Source of the DNA: Drechmeria coniospora
Taxonomy: Eukaryota; Ascomycota; Sordariomycetes; Hypocreales; Ophiocordycipitaceae
Assembly (NCBI RefSeq): GCF_001625195.1
Contig: NC_054391.1
Span: forward strand, 1,860,001-1,924,000
Direction of reading: 5' to 3'
Length of the DNA stretch: 64,000 nt
In this document: piece by piece, positions 32,687 through 42,900 of the stretch
How positions within the stretch are numbered: position 1 is the stretch's first letter
Layout of the letters: each line of letters opens with the position of its first letter
The notes under the pieces: model-generated
What the model was told of the DNA's origin: nothing
Database searches by the model: none
Seen by the model: only the letters and a program-made list of their open reading frames with translations
Position numbers and translations under genes: made by a program

Positions 32687-34180
32687 ATGATCAACGAGAA
32701 CAAGGCGCTCCTGCGGCAGCTGTTCGAAGATGTTGCCCTTGACCGACAAGGAGAGTTGGAATTCCGATGTCGTCTCGTGCACGGCGCCATGGTTGAAATC
32801 CCCATCACGCTGGATGCCACGTTCAACGAGGTGGAGAGCCGCTCGAACAAGTTTCTGCGTGGCGTCTGGCCCGATGAAGCTACCTGGCAACCCGCAGGGC
32901 CATGCCGAGCGTGGGGGCGAGGCCACACAGCACCGCCTGCTTCCTGAACCTTTACAAGAGTCGTTTGTGGGGAATGGCGAATGATGACAGCGAAAGCGTG
33001 TCGTGCCCGGCCGCATCTCGGCCAAGAGCTGGTCAAGGTCAAAATCCCGTCGGGGCGAGAACCCTGACGAGCTCTTTAGTGGCCTTGGCGACAGAGCGGC
33101 GACAGAGCGGACGGCGCGCTGTGCGGGGAGTTGCTCCCTCGCCAACGACCTGATGGAGGAGCAACAGCATGCGTTGCGCGCCGTCGTCCTTGTTGCCACG
33201 GGCTTGGTCTTTGCTCGCCTCGTCGGGTGCCGATCCGAGGTGGAAACCTGCTTCGTCAACTGGTTTCGTGCAGTCTGGGCGCGAGTGCGAAGAATATTGC
33301 CATTCGGGTGGGACGAACACGGACATGAACAGTGGTAGCGGACATGCTCGGCCTTGGCCGGTGATGCAGGTGCGAGCGCGCAGCCGTCCCGTGGGCTCAG
33401 GCCGGTTTGGCGATGGTACGAATGTCCATGGGTGGTGCGGGTGCAATCACACCCGCGGCATGTTACCGTCAGTCCGAGAGAGGCACACGTACGCACACGG
33501 TAGCGAAAGCGTGATTGTAGAAACTTGGCCAGAAACGACGTCGATGGCGGCCATGTGAAAGACGGAATGGTATGCTGCATTTGTTGACAAGAAGGTTCCA
33601 ACGACGAGCTACGGACAGGTAAGACGTTCTCTCGGACGACTTCACTCGGCACTCTCGCGAGGAATGCTGGCTGCCGTCCAGAGCCTGACGAGGACGAGTC
33701 TGCCAGCTGTCCGAGTATAGGGAGCTCCTGTTCGGACGACTTCAATCGGTATTCGAGGCACGTCTGCCGCGGATGAGAGCCCAACGAGCACAAGCCTCCT
33801 GGCTGTACGAGTATATGGAGCTTCTGTTTGGACGACTTCACCCGGCACTCGAGGCATGCTGGCCGCCGATCAGAGTCCAACAAACACGAACCTTCCTGCT
33901 GTCCGAGCATATGGAGCTTCTGCTCGGACGACTCCACTAGGCACTCGAGGCATGCTGGCCGCCGATTCGAGCCCGACGAGCACAAGTCTCCCAGCTGTCC
34001 GAGTACATAGCGCCACTGTTCGGGCGAGTTGAACGAGTCTACTCGGCGCTCGAGGCATGCCTGCTTCGGTCAAAGTCGCATGTGGAGCCGAAGCCAAAGG
34101 CACAACGCGTACGTAAGCCAGTTGAGGAATCGACTGACTCAACGGAATCGTCATTCATCTGTGCATGGTCATTGTAGTCC
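32687..34180 (+). pseudogene. Probable decayed gene with 32-codon helical repeats
   Basis: Three plus-strand segments read like one broken protein gene. From ATG 32687, register 2 gives about 70 natural-looking codons (MINENKALLRQLFEDVALDR...FRCRLVHGAMVEIPITLDA). From about 33030, another register gives NPDELFSGLGDRAATERTARC and a hydrophobic stretch RAVVLVATGLVFARLVG. From about 33690 to 34177, register 2 again gives a 32-residue repeat of the form LSEYMELLFGRLHPALEACW with PPIRAxRAQ. An in-frame TAG at 33938 and register changes break the frame, so either introns or frameshifts intervene. The minus strand is open for 440 codons (32663-33985), but in exact antisense register and without an ATG start; I read that as a shadow caused by rare TTA/CTA/TCA codons. 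Family unknown. The alternative, a real minus-strand gene, is not excluded. Confidence 0.35.
33630..34070. repeat. 96-bp tandem repeat, about 4.5 copies
   Basis: The landmark GGACGACTTC (or a close form) recurs at about 33634, 33734, 33830, 33926 and 34022, giving spacings of 100, 96, 96 and 96 bp. Within units, CACTCGAGGCATGCTGGCCG and CAGCTGTCCGAGTA are well conserved. The 96-bp period equals 32 codons. The first copy is more diverged and carries extra bases. Confidence 0.9.
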
Positions 34181-35145
34181 CAGAGTCATACTCAAAACGT
34201 TTGTGTGGAACGTCAAGGTTTCAGATTCCGACGAAATGGAAAAATCTCTTGCCCATAATTCATGGAATCGAGGACAACAGTGGAGGGAGATGGAAGAGTG
34301 TAGAGGCATTTTGCGTCGGCCGAGGCGAGAGAGAAGCCCAAGGGAAGCGAAGGGGACTGGTCACGATGTGTTCGAAGCAAGTAAGTAGGTGCAAAGTCGT
34401 ACGAAGTACGGAGTAGTGCTAGCAGACTTGACCAGTAGGCGCTAAAGATGGTACGAAGAGGAATCGTCATCAGTGGCGCATAAGTACTTAGGTGATCAGG
34501 CTAGGCTAGCGTTAGCCACGGGGGGGAGCTTTGCGGTTCGCTGCGGAGAGGGTGAACGAGGCTGTTATATCACTGTAGGCGTATTTATGCGAAACACTAA
34601 CATCTGGACCCCTGGTTCCCTGCATGCTACGCTACACCTTTGTGCCGCCCTCTTGGAAGAAAGGGTCTTTTCTGGACCATGCCTATTTAGTCAGCTTTCG
34701 CCGTTCATGGCCACCTATCACGTCACTGCTTCTCCCGGCCTCTGTCGACTCCGCTTCTTGGTCTGAAACATTCAGCGAAAACGACGAAAGACTTCAGGGC
34801 CAATTCCATCCATCCATCCATCCATCCATTCATCCATCCGCCATCCCCCTGGCCCCTCGAACCCTGCGACTCGCTCGGTCGGTCATTTCGAAGCCAGCCA
34901 TCGACTGAACGGATCCTCGCACCGTCGCACTGTAGCATTCATCATGTCGTTGGAACAAACCGCACAACGCATCGGCCGTGCTGCCAACAGTCGATACCTC
35001 TTCGGCCGCATCGTAGGCCCCCCCACCTCTGGTTCCCCCGCCGCCGCCGTCGGCCGCTCGCTCGAACGGGGCGAACGGTACCGAAATGATGCAAACCGCT
35101 GACGGCTAACAGCCTCTTCTCCACGTCGCCATTTTCCTCATCGAA
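34181..35145. other. 5' flank of the Mpv17-family gene
   Basis: Contains a few ACGGAGTAC-type strings near 34410, a CATC microsatellite and a possible upstream exon at 34944-35012 (see the Mpv17-family entry). No separate gene is supported. Confidence 0.5.
34806..34840. repeat. (CATC)n microsatellite
   Basis: About eight CATC units, one interrupted by CATTC, roughly 310-340 bp upstream of the Mpv17-family start codon. Confidence 0.9.
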
Positions 35146-35974
35146 ATGGCCATCATCGCGCGGCTGACGGCTCAGTTCAGCGACTATTACGAGGAGCGAC
35201 CCCGTATGCCACCCGTTCTCTCCTCCCTGCGTCCGGACAACTCTCCCGACGGTGCCGTGTGCGTTGCGTCCTTTCGTCCCGAAAGCTAACCAATGGCCCG
35301 TCAGTCATGACCATGATGGTCACCAACGCCGTCCTCGGAGGCATTGCCGACACCGTCGCCCAGATCATCACGGCCATCCGTCACCGTGCCACCAAGAAGC
35401 TCGCCGACACGGACAGGCATGACAACTTCGTCATGGAGATCAACGAGCTGGGCCGTAAGAATTCCTTGTACGAGCGCGACAGCACCAGCGACGCCCAGTC
35501 GCTGGCGCCACCCTTGGACTTTGAGCGCCTCATCCGCTTCATGACCTACGGCTTCTGCATCGCACCCCTGCAGTTCAAGTGGTTCCGCTTCCTCGAGCAT
35601 ACCTTCCCCATGACCAAGGCGAGCGCCTCTGGCCCGGCCATGAAGCGCGTCGCCCTCGACCAGTTCATCTACGCACCCTTCGGTGTCGCCCTCTTCTTCA
35701 TCGCCATGACCATTGCCGAGGGCGGCGGCCGCCGTGCGGTCCACAGCAAGCTGCGCGAGATGTACGTGCCGACCCTCAAGGCCAACTACGTCGTCTGGCC
35801 GGCCGTCCAGGTTGTCAACTTCCGCCTCATGCCCGTCATGTTCCAGCTCGTACGTTCTCCCACCCCACCCCTGGCGAATGAGAGGCCTGACCGGCTAACA
35901 TTGTCCAGCCGTTTGTCTCGACGGTCGGTATCGCTTGGACCGCGTACCTGTCTCTCACCAACGCCTCCGACTAA
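35146..35974 (+). CDS. Mpv17/PMP22-family membrane protein
   Basis: Predicted 222-aa integral membrane protein of the Mpv17/PMP22 family, whose members sit in the inner mitochondrial or peroxisomal membrane. Exons are 35146-35203, 35305-35849 and 35909-35974; introns are 101 and 59 bp with CTAAC branch sites. The opening DYYEERPLMTMMVTNAVLGGIADTVAQ and the core GPAMKRVALDQFIYAPFGVALFF, LKANYVVWPAVQVVNFRLMPV, and the last exon PFVSTVGIAWTAYLSL match the family. An insert of about 45 residues between the first two helices (RATKKLADTDRHDNF...) is longer than in animal Mpv17. An upstream ATG at 34944 could be joined in frame by splicing 35012 to 35113, adding 34 residues. I prefer 35146 because it gives the usual short N-terminus. 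Role in metabolite or ion permeation is family knowledge only. Confidence 0.9.
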
Positions 35975-36569
35975 ATATCGCTAGCAAGGACCTGTACATA
36001 GGCAAATTTGACAAAGGGCAGACCTCGGAGGGCCGGAGGGCCATGACACTCTCGCACGCTTCTCGGGAGAGTCTTGCACATGTTGCCTTCTTGCATTGTC
36101 GTTCGATTGCACAATAAGGCGTTGGGACAGATGGTCATTTTTACTTGCCAGCGAGAGCCTCGATTCCTTTGAATTGCTACACATACTACTACTGATTGTC
36201 TGTCTGCCTACGCGGCAAGGGTAGTTCGTGTCGGCAAAGCTTGCGGACGGTCTTGACCATGGCCAGAGCGGGATATGATGGGGGTGCTCGTCACAGTATG
36301 AACTAATCTGTGACGCAATCGACAGCGAGAGCCTCGATTATTTGAATTGACTATATGCACACACGCTCTTCCACACGCTCTTCGCCAGCCTACCAGGCAA
36401 GAATGCTTCGAAACTGTGACTTTAGTGATGGGTGCTTGCCACGACATCAATCAACCCCTGATGCAATATAACTTGCGAACACTGGACGATTCATACTTAC
36501 TGCACCTTGGTGAGCCGAATCTGCTGGCTACAGATGAACTCCCTCACAAGATGTTGCTGGCAAAACGTC

Positions 36570-36860
36570 TCTGTCAATTCCGTGCGCCCATCGATGATGC
36601 TGTGACTCCTGAATGAAGGTAAGACGATCGCGCCAGCGTTCAGCCGCAGCTGCTTCCATCAAAGAATCGGTCCGTTGAACAAGACCAGCGGTGTGCAGCA
36701 CCAGTCTCGCGTGTCTCAATTCCGTGCGCCAATCAATGATGCTGTGACCCCTTAATGAACATAGGACGTTCTCGTGCGTCAGCTGTTCATCACGAGTTGC
36801 TTCTATCCAAAAATCGGCCCCTGAACAAAACAAACGGTATCCTACACCCGAGATCGGTGC
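36570..36860. repeat. Degenerate 142-bp tandem duplication
   Basis: Sequence starting TCAATTCCGTGCGCC at 36574 recurs at 36716 as TCAATTCCGTGCGCCAATCA, and the copies stay alignable for about 140 bp (ATGATGCTGTGAC, GCTTC, ATCGGTCC/ATCGGCCC). The period is not a multiple of three, so the copies cannot share one reading frame. Confidence 0.8.
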
Positions 36861-37712
36861 TGCCCGGTGCTTCACATCCATCCACTCCGGAGGATCTGGA
36901 AGAGCAGAATAGTTGCTTCGCTCAAGAGATCATCATCAGCTTGGACAAGGACTAGGTTGTGCTCTTGAAAGCGATACACGCCTGTGATGCCGTTCGGCCT
37001 CGACGGCGTCTCTACCATCCTGTCTGATGCCGATAAATTGGTACCTGTTAAAGTACGACCAAACGAAGAAGAATTCAAGTGGATAAGAGATTCGGCGTTA
37101 TCGGTATCGGGCGACGGGGGGTGCGCAGGCTATGACCGAATAGAAGCGGCGATGGTCAAGCTGATTGCCGCTCCTCCGGCAAGAATAGCCTGCAAAGGGA
37201 TTGTAAGCAGCGGCAAAGGCCAGATGCCGTGCCGGCTGGTAGGCTGCCTCTCGTGATCGGAGGGGGCCATCAGGGTGGCACATGGGGTGAAAGGAGAGCT
37301 TGAGACGAGCGCTTGGTACCCGAGCTTCGCGAACAGCGGGATGGACTCACCGATTTGGCCAAGAATAGACTTTAGGGGCTGCATCGAAAGCCTGGCTGCC
37401 CGGTGCCGGGCTGCAGGTAAGCGGAGTCGTCGGTGACTTCTCGATTGACTGGATGGAACCGATAGTGTCGAGGTATTCTTGCTCATGATGTCGGCGGCGG
37501 CGGCGAGATAGGCGGGCACGCAGACGTCGAAGAGGCTGACGGAGGCGGCCGGCAAGCTAACCTAGGACGCGGATGCATCCGATTCGGGGGTGACAACAGC
37601 AGATAGATTACGATCTGTTCTGCGTAAGCTGATGTGAATTCTCTTCACCTTGTTGAATAGGGGCCTTTTCATGCCTGCCGTTGGATGTGCCGAAATCAAA
37701 CACAGGTCGACG

Positions 37713-37737
37713 TCTCATGGGTTGTCGACCCATGAGA
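37713..37737. repeat. Small perfect palindrome
   Basis: Ten-base arms TCTCATGGGT and ACCCATGAGA flank the 5-base spacer TGTCG. It could form a small hairpin or be a dimeric protein site. No neighbouring gene suggests which. Confidence 0.7.
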
Positions 37738-38950
37738 GTTGTTGTAGCAGACCACGTCCTGGCTTTCAGTAGCCTTGAAAAAGCCGGCTAGCCAGCCACC
37801 GGGGATGAAGTATAATTTCCACGTGCTTCAGCATGAAGGTGCAGTTGAGCATGAGGATCAGGATGATGCCGTCGTGGCCTCGGGAGCATGCTTTCAAGCC
37901 GCATTGTTCACCGTGGCTGAAACTAGAACCCCCCCCCCCCCTATTCTTTTTTCATTATCTGACTGTCGTCGAGATGGAGGGTAGCAATACGTGACTCAAA
38001 GGGAAACACACTTCTTCACTGCACATGAAGCGCAGGGGCGGGAGAAGGAGCAGCTCGGGGCTAGTTTTGGGAACATTTAGGAACAGGGGCGGCGGTGAAA
38101 CAGAGACTCAAGGCATGGGATCAGGCATCTTTCGGGTCAGCGTAGTTTGTTGTTAACCCGCGTATAGTCTTTCCGAAAACAAGCTCCATATTCTCGGACA
38201 GCTGGGAGACCCATGGCCGTTGGGCTCGGATCCGAGGCCATGTTGGCGGGTAACCTTCTCGTCTCAGCCTCTCGTCCCGTCCCCACGGCCCATCCTCTCG
38301 ACTTTGCTCAGGCTGAGTTGTAGTGTCTGCATGATAAAAGATGACGGCTGGCGGCGGCATCTTCGTCCTTGGCAACGCAATCTTCCGAGCACCGGGACGT
38401 TCCTTGCTTATTGCCAAGGCTGGACACCTGCCGCGGATGTTTGGCCTCGTAGCAACTCTGATGGCAAGAACCTAGCCGCAAGTGACGTATTTGACTCGTA
38501 AGCGTGGCTCGCCCATATCATCCAACAAGGTAGTCACCCAGCTCTAGAACATGACTCCTTGGCGAAAGCTTGGGGATGCGCATGATGCCGTCTACCCGGC
38601 GGAGGCCAGGTTGGGTCCGAGGATGCTGGTTTCTCGTTGAGAAGGAGGCTGCAAGTTCAAAGTTTACAGAAGATGGAATTTACCTCACTGGAGGGATAGG
38701 AACGGAACTTGTCATGTTCGTTCCGAGACGAGCTTATTCCTCGTAAAAACGATGCTGTCATCCCTTCCTCCTGCAAGCGACAACTCTGATGGTGCACATA
38801 TCTATCTGCTCTGGGCTTTTGATTTTCTTCTTAATCCCCAGCTTCGCCGCTCTCTTCATTCTCCTCGACTCTCATGCGCCGCGGTATCAGTGCCACTCGC
38901 TTGCCTCCGTCACATTCGTTTATCACTCGTAAACAGTTGCCGCCGCCATC

Positions 38951-39916
38951 ATGAAGTTCGTCATTGTCGCTGCCTTGGCCGGTACGCGTCAACCATTCCC
39001 CCTCGTGTCTTTCGCTCGTTTGCAGATGAGACGGTACTGACTGTATCCAGCCCTCACCGGCGTCGAGGCCGCCAACTCGACTTTCACCTGCCGCAACTGT
39101 CCGGCCCGTTCGACTCACACCATGCCGGGCCACTCCACTACCCACTACATGCCCGGCCACACACCACATCCCATGCCAGTCAACATGACGACGTCGATCG
39201 TCACCAAGACATCCATCTACATTATCACGCATTGCCCGCCCGCCATTCTCAACTGCTTCCTCGGCCACAAGACGACCGAGACCATCACCTACACCACTGT
39301 CTGTCCCGTGACACCCGAGACTCCGGTCCCAGGCAAACCTGGCTACCCCGCTGCTCCTGGATACCCTGCCCCCCCTGGACCCCCTGGACATCCCGCCGCG
39401 CCTGGATATCCCGCTGCGCCGGGGAGTCCTGGAAGCCCCGGATACCCTGCTGCTCCGGCCGGCCCCGGGAGCCCCGGATACCCTGCCGCTCCGGCCAGCC
39501 CTGGAAGCCCCGGATACCCGGCGGCTCCGGCCAGCCCTGGAAATCCTGGGTACCCGGCGGCCCCGGCCAGCCCTGGAAGCCCTAGTTACCCGGCGGCTCC
39601 GGCCAGCCCTGGCTATCAGGCTCCGGCCAGCCCTGGCTACCAGGCTCCGGCCAGCCCTGGCTACCAGGCTCCGGCCAGCCCTGGCTACCAGGCTCCGGCC
39701 AGCCCTGGCTACCAGGCTCCAGCAAATCCTGGCGCACCGGCTGCTGCCCCAGCCCCAGCTGCTGCCCCAGCCCCGGCTGCACCCGGTGCGCCCGCGAACC
39801 CCGGTTACCCTGCCGAGCAGACCAGCGTGGTGGTGGCCGGTGCCAACGGCATCATGGTCAGCGACGTTGGTGCCATCCTTGCCGTCGTCGCTGCCATGGC
39901 CGTCTACATGCTGTAA
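38951..39916 (+). CDS. GPI-anchored proline-rich cell-wall protein
   Basis: Predicted surface protein of 298 aa, exons 38951-38981 and 39051-39916 with a 69-bp intron inside the signal-peptide region. Residues 1-17 ([17 protein letters not shown]) form a signal peptide. A compact N-terminal domain follows (about 18-110), with Cys residues in [19 protein letters not shown] and YTTVCPVT; the last motif recurs in many fungal wall proteins. Residues 110-265 are Pro/Gly/Ala/Tyr repeats, first [10 protein letters not shown] types, then five near-identical SPGYQAPA units. The C-terminus ([29 protein letters not shown]) has the small-residue site plus hydrophobic tail of a GPI signal. Function in wall structure or adhesion is inferred from layout alone. 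The minus strand is open across the repeat; that is a shadow. Confidence 0.88.
39598..39722 (+). repeat. 24-bp coding repeat (SPGYQAPA), five copies
   Basis: Five tandem 24-bp units, all but one nearly identical at the nucleotide level, inside the GPI-anchored protein gene. The low divergence compared with the preceding GYPAAPAS units points to recent expansion or homogenisation. Confidence 0.92.
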
Positions 39917-42900
39917 TTCATCCGCCACTCTGCACAGGTGTCAATGGTTGGACATAATGGGATGGATATGAATATGGAAGGTGATATTTCGCTCATGGTA
40001 ATACTCGTCAATAACTGTTCGTATTAATACTTGCAACTAGTTGTGGTTATGGAGGAGCAAAAGTTGTGTGGTAGAAATTGTTCTCTTTGAAATACATACA
40101 CCATGTTTGATTATTCATGGGCCTCAGTGGGCAAGTGAATGTAAACTAAAATGATAATGATGGGCTACATTTGCGGTATGAGTGCGGTACGATACATTTA
40201 TTATATGCGCAATGTATGTCCGATTGGTTTGAGACGGCAGACTCTCCATTTTGACTCGAGGACTATGAAGAGCTCTAGTCAGAGTTTGGTGAAGGAATAA
40301 CATGTATTCAATTTGAGAAGTATCATTATGAAGGCTATTTTTGCATGTCCTCGTTCGTGTTGGAACCATCTGAGGCACCATCTCCATTGTGGAGTCGGGT
40401 ATCAATGTAACGCTTGTTCTTCCTGGCCAGATTAGGTATCTGTTTGCAACCTTGACACGAAAACAAGTGTGAGGGACATGCACGAGCATCTTGCGTATAT
40501 AGCATGTAGCTCTGGGAAAGTGCCTGACCTATGAGTATTCACTGTTGTGTACCTACCAATGTTGGCATGCATCACCTTATGGGGGTTTCATGACAGCGTC
40601 CGCACATTACAAGCCGACTGACTTTTTCGCACAACAAAGAAGGATTGAGTGAAGACGTCCGCAGAATGTCCAATGAGTATACAATGGTGTGTACCCACCA
40701 ATGTTGGTAAGCATCGCCTTATGGCAATATTACAAAGGTGTCCGTGGTAGAGGTTGAAGTCTACCTCATGCATCAACAGAAATGTATAACCCTACCTATA
40801 CAATGGCCCACAAGTATGCATTGGTGTGTACCTGCCGATGTTGGTATGCGTCGCTTTTTGGTGGTATCACGAAGGCTTTCGTACGATACAAGCTGAAGTC
40901 TGCCTCGCGCAACATGAAGAAAGGTACGAAGATATAAACAAAATGACGTATGAGTTTGCATTGATGTGAATCTGCCAAATGCTGATATGCATCACCTTAT
41001 GAGATATTTCAAAGGAGGCGTCCGTATGATACAGAAGCCTACCTCGCACAACAAGAAGAAACGAGCAAACATATGTGCAGAGTGGCCCATCCTTTGTAGC
41101 GGCGACGAGAGACCCCAGTGGCGGGGTCACTTGGCCAGTGTCGTCGACTGCCAGTCGTCAACGCATCCGATCACTGGGTTCATTGATTCATGAGGATGCG
41201 GAGGAGGCTGGAAGTGCACGTAATACTTAGCATAACTGAGGTGCTGATTCCCTCAACATGAAAACGACCTGGACGAGCGGACCCTGGCCCATACAGACAA
41301 AAGTGGCAACGGAGGGTTGACAGCCCCCGCATGGTACAGAACTGACGATCGATGAGGCAAGCACTCTGTCAATATGCGCATCATGTTTTTGTTTTGGCAA
41401 TGCTTCCTACCAATATGGCCATGTTGCCTTGTTCCGTCACGACGGCTTTTGGGGCGAAGTGAACTCGAACGGCGAGCGATTGATGGGCGACAAGATGGGC
41501 ATAAGAGCAATTCCCCTTGGATATGCCAGGCATGCAACAGGATACTAACTTCGAATGTATGGCAGGATGGATAGAAGGAGCTACAAATGAGGTTGGGGAA
41601 TCGACGGATCATCTTGCCGCCGCCGCCGATGGCACGCGTGCGTGAGTGGCATCAACGGCCATAGAGCGGGTTCGAGACTGGGCGGGCCTGCCTGATTCCG
41701 ATCTCGCGCCATCGTTTGGCCAGAATGCTAATTTAAGGTAACAACGGCACGGCAAGACGAGAAGCGAAGCCTCGACTGAAGCCCCCGTTCTCACCTCGAC
41801 TCCTTCCCGCCACTTGGGCGTATCTGGCGGTGATATTAGGGAATCAAGTGAGGAAAGGGACAGCCGTAGCAGGGGGAACTCGTGCTCTGCGGAGATCCAG
41901 CGCCACGGATCAGAGAGCAAGCGATGTGAGTGCATTGTTCATCCGCCATGGCTGTCATGTCGCTTCCATGCTCGACACACGCCAAGAGCTGGGGCGGTGT
42001 CCCAGAGAAAAGGGAGACGGGACGGATTCGGCAAAGACGGAGAGCGAGAGAGAGAGATGGGTGCTCCGCGCTCCATACTGCGAGAGCGGCGAACAGTGCC
42101 AAGTGCGCTTGGGCGTAGGATCGCTTGGAGTTGGCAAGCCAGATCCGGATGACAGTTGAGTTGACGCAAGGTTTTAAGTTTACGTCGCGGTAAAGTTTAA
42201 CTGAGCCAGGTCCAGGATCATCCACGACGAAGGGGTGAGTGGGGAGGCGTGAAGGAGGGGGGAGGTGAATAGTGCGCCGTAGTGTCGTCGGTAGTCGTAA
42301 CCTTTGCTCATACATGCCTGCAAGTATGGCGTAGAGGACAACATCTCGTCACTCGCATTGCCGCCGAGTCGATGGCGAGGGAGGGTTTGACATCCGAACT
42401 CGCTGCAGGGGCGTCTCCACGGGCAGGGCTGGCCGTGGCACTCGATGGCGGCGCCCGGTATTGACGTGTCTCAAAAGACAATCCGCAGCCATCAGCGGCA
42501 CGACGGTCGTTCCATTCCGCCCGCCGCCATGTGCCATGGAGGGGGGCATCGTCGGTCAATGCCTACGGCGGGTGCGACGGCCCCCATCGGGCTCGTACGA
42601 TGACATCTCTGCGTACAGATTTGCCAGTAGATTGTATCATATGTCGCATGGGCAGAGGACTTCTAGAGCACGGGATCCGGTGGTGGCGAGAGATGCAACT
42701 CGAATTGTGAGAGATGGTGATGCTGCTCGGATTACGCAACACGTTGTCGGAAGGGACGGAGAAGCTAGAGGCTGGCTGGTTGCCGACGCTGCAGGTAAGC
42801 AACGCATGTCCCGGCAAGTACAAATGCAAGTACTGCAAGCACTAGAAAGCTAGGCTCCGTATTTTGCCCGATGTCGATGCTAGGTACCTGTACGAGAGTA

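Larger units (their letters stand above)
35975..38950. other. 3-kb gene-free region with repeats and coding-like scraps
   Basis: Holds a degenerate 142-bp duplication near 36.57-36.86 kb, a small palindrome at 37713-37737, and a C13 run at 37929-37941. Minus-strand stretches read somewhat like protein, notably 38121-38417, whose end reads RPWVSQLSENMELVFGKTIR, but it lacks an ATG start and I recognise no family. ACGGAGTAC motifs are nearly absent here, unlike the flanking intergenic regions. The last 200 bp form the promoter of the GPI-protein gene. Confidence 0.45.

Noticed and set aside
32663..33985. 440-codon minus-strand frame over the 96-bp repeat
   Set aside because: No ATG start, Ser/Arg/Cys-rich composition, and exact antisense register to more protein-like plus-strand segments. 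Kept as an alternative in the pseudogene entry but not called as a gene.
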